From SG8-30 sp963710135 (GTDB taxonomy: Bacteria; Pseudomonadota; Gammaproteobacteria; Steroidobacterales; Steroidobacteraceae), in contig CAVPYY010000003.1 of NCBI GenBank assembly GCA_963710135.1, positions 434,001-498,000 of the forward strand: a stretch of 64,000 nt of DNA, given 5' to 3'. The notes under the pieces were generated by a model, which worked only from the letters and a program-made list of their open reading frames with translations, was not told where the DNA came from and made no database searches. This document shows positions 44,452 through 51,883 of the stretch, piece after piece. The position numbers and the translations under genes were made by a program. The stretch's first letter is position 1; every line of letters starts with the position of its first letter.

Positions 44452-45072
44452 ATGGGACTGTACCGGCACCACGTGTTCCCATGGGCGCTCGATCGCGTCA
44501 TGACCCAGCGCAAGTTCCGGCCGCTGCGCCGTGAAGCGCTGGCGCCGGTCGGCGGCCGGATTCTCGAGATCGGCTTCGGCACCGGCATCAACCTGCGGGA
44601 CTATCCGGGACGCGTGGGCAGGCTGGTGGCGGTCGACAGCAACCCAGGCGTCACGGCACGCGCCAAGCGTCGCGCCGCGGAAGCCGGGATCGACGTCGAG
44701 CACCACGCGCTGTCGGCGGAAGTGCTGCCCTTCGCCGACCAGAGTTTCGACTGCATCGTCAGCACTTTCACCCTGTGCAGCATTCCGGACCTGCGGGCCG
44801 CGCTGGCCGAAGCACGCCGGGTGCTGGTGCCGGGCGGCCGGTTCGCCTTCCTGGAGCACGGCCTGAGTCCCGACGCCGACGTGGCCCGCTGGCAGCGAAG
44901 GCTGGAGCCGGTCTGGAAGCCGCTGGCGGACGGCTGCCACCTCGCCCGCGACACGACTGCGGAGCTGCGCGCCGCCGGTTTCCAGATCGAACGCGTGCGC
45001 AACGAGTATCTCGCCGGTGCGCCACGCGTTGCCGGCTATCTCTATCTCGGCCTGGCGCGCCGCCCCGGCTGA
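44452..45072 (+). CDS. Class I SAM-dependent methyltransferase
   Basis: 206 aa. SAM motif I is ILEIGFGTGINL, followed by LVAVDSNPG, VLPFADQSFDCIVSTFTLCS (motif II region) and ARRVLVPGGRFAFLEHG. It resembles small phosphatidylethanolamine/UbiE-like methyltransferases (METTL7-like) but the substrate is not fixed. Convergent with the ASCH gene. Confidence 0.82.
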   Translation: MGLYRHHVFPWALDRVMTQRKFRPLRREALAPVGGRILEIGFGTGINLRDYPGRVGRLVAVDSNPGVTARAKRRAAEAGIDVEHHALSAEVLPFADQSFDCIVSTFTLCSIPDLRAALAEARRVLVPGGRFAFLEHGLSPDADVARWQRRLEPVWKPLADGCHLARDTTAELRAAGFQIERVRNEYLAGAPRVAGYLYLGLARRPG

Positions 45073-45077
45073 TCCGG

Positions 45078-45554
45078 TCAGTCCGCGGGGAGCGGCCAGG
45101 CCAGCTCGAAGCGCTGGCACAGGACAGGCATGTCGCGGGCGGGCTTCCGGCCCGAGTCCGCCAGCAGTCGCGACCAGTAGTCCCAGTGCAGACGACGCCA
45201 GGCTTCGAGCTCGCGCAGCGCCGGGCCCTCGCACTGCACGCGCGCCTCGTCGATGGCGTCGAAGGCAACCACTTCACAAACCGTCAGGCGCGCCAGCGCG
45301 CGCGGCAAGCCGGCGTGGTCGAGGAACATGTAGAAGTCGCCAGGGGCCGGCCGTGCAGCAGGCCGATCGTCGAACTGCCAGTCCACCGCAAAGGTGCCGG
45401 TCTTCTCGCCCGTGATGATCAGCTGCAGCAGGCGCTCCGACATCTGCGGATCGGTGCTGAACTGCAGCGGGTGGCAGCGCGCGTCGGAGGCAATGTCCGC
45501 GCCCGCCTTGCGGCAGGCCTCGAGGAATTCGTCGATCGCAACGGACGACGGCAT
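45078..45554 (-). CDS. ASCH domain protein
   Basis: 158 aa with the ASCH core: LLQLIITGEKTGTFAVDWQ (the conserved GxKxxT motif as GEKTGT), PGDFYMFLDHAGLPRALARL and the C-terminal WSRLLADSGRKPARDMPV. ASCH proteins are RNA- or nucleoside-related; some hydrolyse N4-acetylcytidine. This one is longer than minimal hydrolases, so activity is not assigned. Confidence 0.8.
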   Translation of the reverse strand: MPSSVAIDEFLEACRKAGADIASDARCHPLQFSTDPQMSERLLQLIITGEKTGTFAVDWQFDDRPAARPAPGDFYMFLDHAGLPRALARLTVCEVVAFDAIDEARVQCEGPALRELEAWRRLHWDYWSRLLADSGRKPARDMPVLCQRFELAWPLPAD

Positions 45555-45633
45555 GCGGCGCTCCCGGCTGGCGTGGGCCAGTCTGCCAGCTTGCCACGAT
45601 GCGGGCGCTCGGCGCCGGCCGGCGACCAGCGCT

Positions 45634-46134
45634 TCAGGCGGCGCCGGCGCCCATCATGGCGCGCGCACGCAGCGCGAGACGCTTCAGCAAGGGCAGTCGA
45701 TCGATGAACAGCTTCCCGGCGAGGTGGTCCATTTCGTGCAGCAGGCACACGGCCGGCATCCCCTCGAGGTCGCACTCGAACGCATTGCCGTCGCGATCAC
45801 TCGCCCGCACGCGCAGTCGCGTGGCGCGCACGACGTTGCCGACCACGCCGGGCACCGACAGGCAGCTTTCCTCGACCAGCCCCGGCACGGCGCTCGCGAG
45901 CACTTGCGGGTTGATGAACACCGTGGGCAGGGGCTCAGTATCGGGCACGTCGACAATCACCACCTGCAGACCGTGACCGGTCTGTGGCGCGGCCAGCCCG
46001 ATGCCGCCCGATACCCGCAGCGTCTCGGCGAGGTCGTCGACCAGCCGGGCCAGACCGGCGTCGAAGGTCTCGACCGGTCTTGCGGGAATTCGCAGGCGCG
46101 GATCGGGATACTCGAGAATCGGCAGCACGGCCAT
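45634..46134 (-). CDS. def: Peptide deformylase
   Basis: 166-aa metalloenzyme removing the N-formyl group from nascent proteins. All three motifs are present: GIGLAAPQ (residues 44-51), ESCLSVPG (Cys 91, metal ligand; Ser in place of the usual Gly before Cys), and HEMDHLAG (H133, E134, H137). It starts 4 bp after the pucC stop, so it may be co-transcribed with puc genes. LH2 alpha peptides often need a formyl-Met to hold B800 bacteriochlorophyll, so the neighbourhood is curious. Confidence 0.92.
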   Translation of the reverse strand: MAVLPILEYPDPRLRIPARPVETFDAGLARLVDDLAETLRVSGGIGLAAPQTGHGLQVVIVDVPDTEPLPTVFINPQVLASAVPGLVEESCLSVPGVVGNVVRATRLRVRASDRDGNAFECDLEGMPAVCLLHEMDHLAGKLFIDRLPLLKRLALRARAMMGAGAA

Positions 46135-46137
46135 GCG

Positions 46138-47584
46138 CTACACCGCCCTGCGTTCGGCCGGTTCTGCGCCGGGCGCCTGTCGCGCGCGCGGCAGCGTGCC
46201 GCGCAGCAGCGGCACCGCCGCGGCGATGGCGACCAGCAGCAGCACGATCTCCACCACGTATACGGTCAGGTAACCGGTTGCCGCACCCGGCAGCCCCCAG
46301 GGTCCCGCCGCCGAGCCAAACGTGACATTGACCACGTCGCGCAACACGCTGCTCAGCGCAACGCCGATGCCCGCCGCGGTCGCCTGGACCGCGCCCCAGG
46401 CGCCGAGTGCGAGCCCGGCCTGGTGCGCGGGCGCCCGGTTCATGGTGGCCGTGAGCGTGCCGTGGCTGAACAGCGCGCCGCCGAATCCGATGAAGAAGTT
46501 GCCGGCGAGAAACAAGCCGATCGCGCCGAGCGGCGCCGAGATGATCACCAGCAGGAACGCCGGCAGCCCGATCAGGGCGCCATACTGCGTCATGCGATAG
46601 GGGTCCGCGCCGCGACTGAGCGCCTGCGAGGCGAGGCTGAACCCGAGCAGGCCGCCGAGCGCCAGCAGCGCTGTCAGCTTGGTGGTGGTACCGACGGTGA
46701 GCTGCAGCACCTGGCCGCCGTAGGGCTCGAGCAGGATGTCGGCCATGCCGAACGCCATGGTGCCGATACCGATCACCACGAGCCGGCGGACGGCGTGCTC
46801 ACCCTCGCAGAAACTCGCCCAGGATTCGCGGAAGCCCGGATCGGGTGGCGGCGGTGCCGCACCCCGCCGAGGGCGCCGCACCTCCTGTTTCCACATGGCG
46901 ATGGCATTCAGGAGCATGGTCACCACGGCGGCGCCCTGGATGACCTGCACCAGCCGGCCGGGCGTGAAGTTCATCAGCGCCGCGCCGAATACGAGCGCGC
47001 TCACGATCATGCCCACCAGCAGCATGACGTACATCAGGCCGACGACCTTGGCGTGCGATTCGTTCGGCGTCAGGTCCGTGGCGAGCGCGAGTCCCGCGGT
47101 CTGCACGACGTGCACCCCGGCACCCACCAGCAGGAATGATGCCGCGGCGGCGACCTGGCCGATCCACAGCGGCGCATCACCGGCGTGGCCCTTCCCTGCC
47201 AGCACCAGCAGGGCGAACGGCATGATGGCGAAGCCGCCGAACTGCAGCAGCGTGCCCTTCCAGATGAACGGGACGCGCCGCCAGCCCAGCTCGCAGTGGT
47301 GGGTGTCGGATTTGTAGCCGATGAGCGCGCGGAACGGGCGCAAACACCAGCGGCAGCGCGAGCATGATGCCAACCAGCGAGGCCGGCACACCGAGCTCGA
47401 CGATCATCACGCGATTGAGGGTGCCGACCAGCAGCACCAGCGCCATGCCGACGGAAACCTGGAACAGGGACAGCCGCAGCAGACGCCCGAGCGGCAGGTC
47501 CGGCGTGGCGACATCCGCAAACGGCAGAAAGCGCGGGCCGAGCCGGACCCACGCTGTCGTCAGTTTCAGCCCGACTCGGCTCAA
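46138..47584 (-). CDS. pucC: PucC/LhaA family MFS protein (one frameshift)
   Basis: Member of the bacteriochlorophyll-delivery/LH assembly branch of the major facilitator family, 12 helices. It begins VRLGPRFLPFADVATPDLPL, then LFQVSVGMALVLLVGTLNRV, and continues FRALIGYKSDTHHCELGWRR, all typical of PucC/LhaA. One extra base near 47338 breaks the frame within APFRALIG; without it the protein is 481 aa. A TTG at 47584 is the only in-frame start after a stop at about 47603. It lies downstream of pucBA, with a strong hairpin in between. Confidence 0.9.
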
Positions 47585-47608
47585 GGCTCGTTCGATCCAG
47601 GCTCACGA

Positions 47609-47638
47609 GGGGGTCGGGAGCTAGTGCACCCGACCCCC
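47609..47638. terminator. Strong hairpin between pucA and pucC
   Basis: Perfect 10-bp inverted repeat GGGGGTCGGG (47609-47618) and CCCGACCCCC (47629-47638) with a 10-nt loop. There is no U-run, so it is more likely a partial terminator or an mRNA-stabilising 3' hairpin of pucBA than a full stop. Such hairpins in puc operons keep antenna mRNA far above pucC mRNA. Confidence 0.65.
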
Positions 47639-47728
47639 ATGGACAGCTCCGGACGAACCGATCTGCCCGACACCGCCCTCACGATTGGCGCCGGTCGATT
47701 CAGGAGTGTCCGCTACGAGCGCGCTGGC

Positions 47729-47875
47729 TCAGCCGCCCTGCCAGTACGAAGCGAACCACGTCGTGTTGCTCAGTACCGCGTAATGAACGAGCAGTGCAAT
47801 CAGCGCTACGGAGCCCAGGAACAGCGGCAAGCCGACGGTCGGCTTGACCACGCACCAGATTCTTCCTTGGTTCAT
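47729..47875 (-). CDS. pucA: LH2 light-harvesting alpha subunit
   Basis: 48-aa antenna peptide with one membrane helix (about residues 12-35). It starts MNQGRIW as LH2 alpha chains do; H31 is the B850 bacteriochlorophyll ligand. The C-terminal pair Tyr44-Trp45 matches the residues that hydrogen-bond the B850 acetyl groups in B800-850 complexes, rather than the Phe-Leu of B800-820 forms. The spectral prediction is inference. A GAGGAGA ribosome site precedes the ATG; the pucB stop is 10 bp upstream. Confidence 0.95.
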   Translation of the reverse strand: MNQGRIWCVVKPTVGLPLFLGSVALIALLVHYAVLSNTTWFASYWQGG

Positions 47876-47885
47876 TTTCTTCTCC

Positions 47886-48050
47886 TCATCCCAACCACGG
47901 GGTGTAGATATACGCGAGGAGATGGGCAAACAGCGCGATGACGAAGAACACTCGGGCTCCGTCGATCACGTGCTTGTGCAGCTCCTCCGACTCCCCAATG
48001 GTCAATCCGGTGGGCCATACCCGGTTCGGATCGTCCAGATCAGTAGCCAT
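47886..48050 (-). CDS. pucB: LH2 light-harvesting beta subunit
   Basis: 54-aa antenna peptide. The family signature SEELHKHVIDGARVFFVIAL leads into the single helix, with the B850 ligand His 43 in ALFAHLLAY, and the end YTPWLG. It precedes pucA in the standard beta-alpha order. AAGGAG lies 8 bases before the ATG. Too small for usual gene callers but unmistakable. Confidence 0.95.
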   Translation of the reverse strand: MATDLDDPNRVWPTGLTIGESEELHKHVIDGARVFFVIALFAHLLAYIYTPWLG

Positions 48051-48220
48051 AACATTCTCCTTAGGAGTACTCCAGATGCCTCAACGCGACACGGGTCGCG
48101 CCGTGCGATCCCCGCACGCGGGGTCCGCTGCCACCGCGACCTCGCGGCAACCGCGGACATTGGCGACCGAGCGCCTCAACAGCCCCCGGACACGAACAAG
48201 GTCTCCCCTCTCGGACAGGA

Positions 48221-48250
48221 CTTGTACAGTTCGCATGCTAGAAATGTCAA
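48221..48250 (-). promoter_or_regulatory. Putative pucBA promoter
   Basis: Minus strand: TTGACA (48250-48245), a perfect -35, and TACAAG (48226-48221) after 18 bp as a weaker -10. A weak -10 fits an activator-dependent promoter. The predicted transcript would carry a leader of about 160 nt before pucB. Confidence 0.45.
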
Positions 48251-48405
48251 TCGGGCCTGTCATACGAATGTCTACCTACATTGACGCTTGCCCGAACCCC
48301 GGCGCGCCCGCAGGGCCCGGCGCGCCGAACCGGGACGTGCGCAGGCTCACCGGCCCCGTAACGGGACCAGGCAGGCCAGGTACTCAATCTTGGCAGGAGG
48401 TTCCG

Positions 48406-48432
48406 CCGGGCACGCCTGGACGGCGTGCCCGG
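48406..48432. terminator. Hairpin behind the repeat-protein gene
   Basis: Perfect 11-bp stem CCGGGCACGCC (48406-48416) and GGCGTGCCCGG (48422-48432) with a 5-nt loop, starting 7 bp after the stop of the 225-aa gene. No U-run follows, so termination would be Rho-assisted or incomplete. Confidence 0.55.
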
Positions 48433-48439
48433 ACGCGGA

Positions 48440-49117
48440 TCAGCGAACCCGGGTCAGCGTCGGCAGACCAAGCGCGGAGGACAGGCCCGCGCCGCGGCGG
48501 GTCAGCAGCGGGAAGCCGATACGGCTCTTCATCGGGCCGCGACGGCTCGACACGGTCTTCATGCCGAACAGCGAGGACAGCGGCGCCGGGTTGCGGCTAA
48601 GCAGGCCGAGCCCGAACAACGAGGAGAGCGACCACTTCGAGCTGGCCAGCTCGCCGAACATCGGCGAGAGCACGCTGCGCCCGCTCGACAGCGGCGGCAG
48701 GCCAATGATCCGCGACAGCGGCGCCGGATTCTTGCGCATCAGCACCGGCAGACCGAGGGCCGACGACAGCGGCGCCTTCTCGTCCCAGGCGACCGAGGGC
48801 TCGGCGGCCGCCGGGACACCGGTGTCGACCGGGCGGAAGCGGTTCATGGTGTCGATGGCGGCCTGACCATAACCGAAGGAAGCGCGCACGACGACCAGCG
48901 AACGACCGCGCTGCACGCTCTCGGCGTACAACCGGGCGTAACCGCGCAGCACGTAGCCCGCCATGATGGCGGAAGCGATGGCGTCGGCCGAGCTGCCGGA
49001 GCCCGGTGTCACGAGGAAGATCATCTCCTCGGGAAACCCTTCGTCCTTGAGCGCCCGCACGGCGTCCCGCGCCTGCTGTTCCGTTTCGTACATCCGGACG
49101 ATCGACTCTTTCATCAT
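48440..49117 (-). CDS. Uncharacterised protein: YflT-like N-terminal domain plus seven LSSLFGLP-type repeats
   Basis: 225 aa, start MMKES at 49117 with a GGGAG ribosome site. Residues 1-100 resemble the YflT/general-stress-17M fold (VRMYETEQQARDAVRALKDE, then YAESVQRGRSLVVVRASFGY). Residues 115-225 are about seven imperfect repeats of 14-18 residues with consensus (P)aPLSSlfGLPxLxRr: APLSSALGLPVLMRKN, PAPLSRIIGLPPLSS, SLSSLFGLGLLSRN, PAPLSSLFGMKTVSS, AGLSSALGLPTLTRV and two weaker ones. It is basic and Ser/Leu/Gly-rich, with no signal peptide. It lies on the same strand directly upstream of pucB. Function not recognised. Confidence 0.7.
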   Translation of the reverse strand: MMKESIVRMYETEQQARDAVRALKDEGFPEEMIFLVTPGSGSSADAIASAIMAGYVLRGYARLYAESVQRGRSLVVVRASFGYGQAAIDTMNRFRPVDTGVPAAAEPSVAWDEKAPLSSALGLPVLMRKNPAPLSRIIGLPPLSSGRSVLSPMFGELASSKWSLSSLFGLGLLSRNPAPLSSLFGMKTVSSRRGPMKSRIGFPLLTRRGAGLSSALGLPTLTRVR

Positions 49118-49265
49118 CGCTCTCCCTTCAAACTTGCGGAAACTCACCGCGAGCAAACCCGTGCCGGCCCCGCCCGACGCACGCGGGGGCCAGAATACTC
49201 CTCCTCCGGCCAAGGAGGGAATTGCGTCATTCCCGGAGCGGACCAGATTGGCGGGACGTCGCCCC

Positions 49266-50159
49266 TCAGTGCCCGGCCGCCGCGAGCAACCGGTCGATGA
49301 GTCCCTCGGCCTGGTCCCGGTACGCGCCGCCGAACAGGTTCAGGTGATTCAGCACGTGATACAGGTTGTAGAGGTCGCGCCGCGTGCCGGCCGCGGCATC
49401 GAGCGGCCAGCTCGCCACGTAGGCCGAGTAGAAGCGCGGGCCAAACCCACCAAACAGGCGGGTCATCGCGATGTCGGCCTCGCGGTCGCCGAAGTACACC
49501 GCCGGGTCGAACACCACGGGGTTGCCCGACGCGTCGGCGGCGTGGTTGCCGCCCCACAGGTCACCGTGCAGCAGCGACGGCGCCGGCCGATAGGTAGCGA
49601 AGAACACGTCCATCACCTCGAGCAGTCGCCGGCCGCGCTGCTGCAGGCGTCCGCCATGTCCGGCTTCAGCCGCGAGCTGCAGCTGATGCCCGAGGCGACG
49701 CGTTTTCAGGAACTGCACCCAGTCGTCGTGCCACGTGTTCGGCTGGACGGTGCGCCCGATGAAGTTGTCCCGCTCGAAGCCGAAGCGGGCCGCGCGCGCG
49801 CGATGCAGCGCAGCGAGCTGCTCGCCGAGGCGCTCGTCAGACCGTGGCGTCGTGGGGGCAAGCTCGATCCATTCCAACGCCAGGAAGCAATGTTCGCCGC
49901 TCGCGCCGAGCCCGCGCACCGCCGGCACCCGCAGCGCCCCCGCACTCGCCAGGGCGGTGAGTCCCTCGCGTTCCGCCTCGAGCACCGTTAGCCGGCCTGC
50001 CGGCGCGAGCTTGACGAACAGCGGTCCACCGGCCGTGTCCCAGCGCCAGCATTCGGCAATACAGCCGCCGTGAACGGCCGCCGCCGGAGTGGGCGCCACT
50101 GCGCTGCCGGTCGCCGCGGTAAGCGCGGTCGCGAGTTCGACCACGTCGCCCGGAATCAC
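49266..50159 (-). CDS. Fructosamine/ketosamine kinase family protein
   Basis: 297-aa aminoglycoside-phosphotransferase-like kinase. Motifs: GPLFVKLAP with the ATP-binding Lys, FLALEWIEL, HDDWVQFLKTRRL, the catalytic LLHGDLWGGNHAAD and the metal-binding VVFDPAVYFGDREADIAM. This matches YniA/fructosamine-3-kinase proteins that repair glycated amines. GTG 50159 overlaps the stop of the exonuclease gene (GTGA). Confidence 0.9.
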   Translation of the reverse strand: MIPGDVVELATALTAATGSAVAPTPAAAVHGGCIAECWRWDTAGGPLFVKLAPAGRLTVLEAEREGLTALASAGALRVPAVRGLGASGEHCFLALEWIELAPTTPRSDERLGEQLAALHRARAARFGFERDNFIGRTVQPNTWHDDWVQFLKTRRLGHQLQLAAEAGHGGRLQQRGRRLLEVMDVFFATYRPAPSLLHGDLWGGNHAADASGNPVVFDPAVYFGDREADIAMTRLFGGFGPRFYSAYVASWPLDAAAGTRRDLYNLYHVLNHLNLFGGAYRDQAEGLIDRLLAAAGH

Positions 50160-51040
50160 GACAGACCGGCGAGACGGCGCGCCTGGCGCGGCAGCATCTG
50201 GCCGAAGCCCGCGCGCTGGTAGAAAGCCTCGAGCGCCTCGACGTCGACGGCGCGGCGCTCGAGCGCGGCCGCGCTGAACTCGAGCGGCATGTCGCAGGCG
50301 ATGGTCGTCAGCCGCCGCGCGAAGAAGGCGGCCTCGCGGTGCTCGGCGAGCTTCGCCGGCAGCCGTCCCGCGCCGCGAATCGGCAGGGCCGTGACTTCGC
50401 CGAGCCGCTCGTACAGATCCTCCAGCGAGCCGAATACCTTCAGCAGCGCCGCGGCGGTCTTGGGGCCGACGCCCGGCACGCCCGGGATGTTGTCGACACT
50501 GTCGCCGGTCAGCGCCAGGTAATCCGCCATCCGCTCGGGGCGCACGCCGAACTGCGCCTCGATCTCGCCGTAGCCGTAGCGGCGCCCGCCGGCGAAGTCC
50601 CAGAACTCGTCGCCTTCGCGCACCAGCTGTGCGAGGTCCTTGTCGCGGGTGACCAGCACGCTGGCATGGCCCTCGGCCCGCATGCGCGTGGCGATCGCGC
50701 CGATGATGTCGTCGGCCTCGTAGATGCCGCTTGCGAACTCGGCCACGCCGAAATGCCGGCACAGTTCGCGGCACAGCCCGAACTGGTGCTTCAGCTCAAC
50801 CGGCGCCGGTTCGCGGTTGGCCTTGTACGCCGGATAGATGTCGTTGCGAAACGAGCTCTCCAGGCTCTCGTCGAAGGCGACGGCGACACGCTCCGGCCGC
50901 GCCTGCTCGAGCAGGTCGCCGAGAAAGCGTGCGAAGCCGTACAGCGCGTTCACCTGCTGGCCGTCGGCATCGACCATGCCGGGCGTCACGGAATAGTAGG
51001 CGCGAAAGATGAAGTAACTGGCGTCGACCAGGTGCAGCAT
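50156..51040 (-). CDS. 5'-3' exonuclease (DNA polymerase I N-terminal-like / Xni family)
   Basis: 294-aa FEN-type nuclease. N-terminal HLVDASYFIFRAYYS, then VAVAFDESLESSFRNDIYPA, EADDIIGAIATR and VTRDKDLAQLV carry the acidic metal ligands, and GDSVDNIPGVPGVGPKTAAALL is the helix-hairpin-helix. It lacks the polymerase domain. Likely flap or 5' exonuclease in repair. The stop overlaps the kinase gene. Confidence 0.9.
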   Translation of the reverse strand: MLHLVDASYFIFRAYYSVTPGMVDADGQQVNALYGFARFLGDLLEQARPERVAVAFDESLESSFRNDIYPAYKANREPAPVELKHQFGLCRELCRHFGVAEFASGIYEADDIIGAIATRMRAEGHASVLVTRDKDLAQLVREGDEFWDFAGGRRYGYGEIEAQFGVRPERMADYLALTGDSVDNIPGVPGVGPKTAAALLKVFGSLEDLYERLGEVTALPIRGAGRLPAKLAEHREAAFFARRLTTIACDMPLEFSAAALERRAVDVEALEAFYQRAGFGQMLPRQARRLAGLS

Positions 51041-51058
51041 CAGGTGGCCACGGGCCGC

Positions 51059-51737
51059 TTACTGCATCCAGCGCTGGATGCGGTCGTGCAGCGGGCTCGA
51101 ACGCGGGAAGTGCGCCAGCAGGTATTCCATCTGGTCCGCCAGCACGCGCCGGCCCTTGAGGTAGATGTACTCGGCATAGGTGGGCGTGAACGGCACGGCC
51201 AGCAGCTGCATCTTCGCCTGCTCGGGCGTCCTGCGAAGCCTTGTGGTTGTTGCAGCGGCGGCAGGCGGCGACGACGTTGTTCCACACGTCGCGGCCGCCC
51301 TGGTAGAACGGCCGCACGTGATCCCGCGACAGCTGTGACGGCGGGAAGCGGCCGCCGCAGTACATGCACAGGTAGGCGTCGCGCCGGAACAGCGTCTCGT
51401 TGTTGAGCGGCGGCACGTAGTCGCGGCGCAGGCTGCCGGGATTGGAGGAATGCCCCACTGTCGCCAGCATCGAGTTGACGTCGATGACGGTCTGCCGCCC
51501 GGTGCGCGCATTGATGCCGCCGTGCAAGGTGTAGAGCACCGAGCCGAAGGCGTAGGACACCTGGCCCAGGCAGTACAGCCGCACCGCCTCGCGATAGTCG
51601 ATCCACTCGATCGGCATGCCGGAGGCGTCGGTCCGCAACACCTGCTGGCCGAGACCCTGGCCGACGGCCGGGCGCACCTCGAGCGAGGAGAGCCACTCCT
51701 GGTCAGCCTTGCTGAGTTCCTGGTGCTTCAGATTCAT
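51059..51737 (-). CDS. HNH endonuclease domain protein (one frameshift)
   Basis: HNH nuclease with a zinc-binding pair CMYCGGRF and CRRCNNHK around the His-Asn core RDHVRPFYQGGRDVWNNVVA. The N-terminal part (to about residue 120) is a conserved extension. One extra base near 51236 splits the frame after NNHKA; without it the protein is 225 aa and ends LHDRIQRWMQ. Proteins of this type are widespread single genes in proteobacteria; role unknown. Confidence 0.85.
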
Positions 51738-51883
51738 GGTCGCGAACAGCCTTTTCCGTGGCGCAACAATACGGCACGGATATGCTATGTTTCAACGCGC
51801 CTAGTGCAGCGCAATAATGCTGCAAGGGCGTGACGCGCGCCGCCAGAAGCGCGCCCTCTGACCCAGGATCCGGGAGAAACCTG

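Larger units (their letters stand above)
48051..48439. other. Non-coding region upstream of pucB
   Basis: 389 bp without a supported gene. It holds the putative puc promoter (48221-48250), a predicted pucB leader of about 160 nt, and the hairpin behind the repeat protein gene (48406-48432). No TGT-N12-ACA (PpsR/CrtJ-type) site was found by eye. Confidence 0.6.

Noticed and set aside
48051..48250. PpsR/CrtJ sites (TGT-N12-ACA) in the puc upstream region
   Set aside because: Several TGT and ACA triplets were checked by eye; none has the 12-bp spacing.
48081..48263. A 60-codon minus-strand open frame upstream of pucB
   Set aside because: It overlaps the predicted puc promoter, lacks a ribosome site and has no similarity to known peptides.
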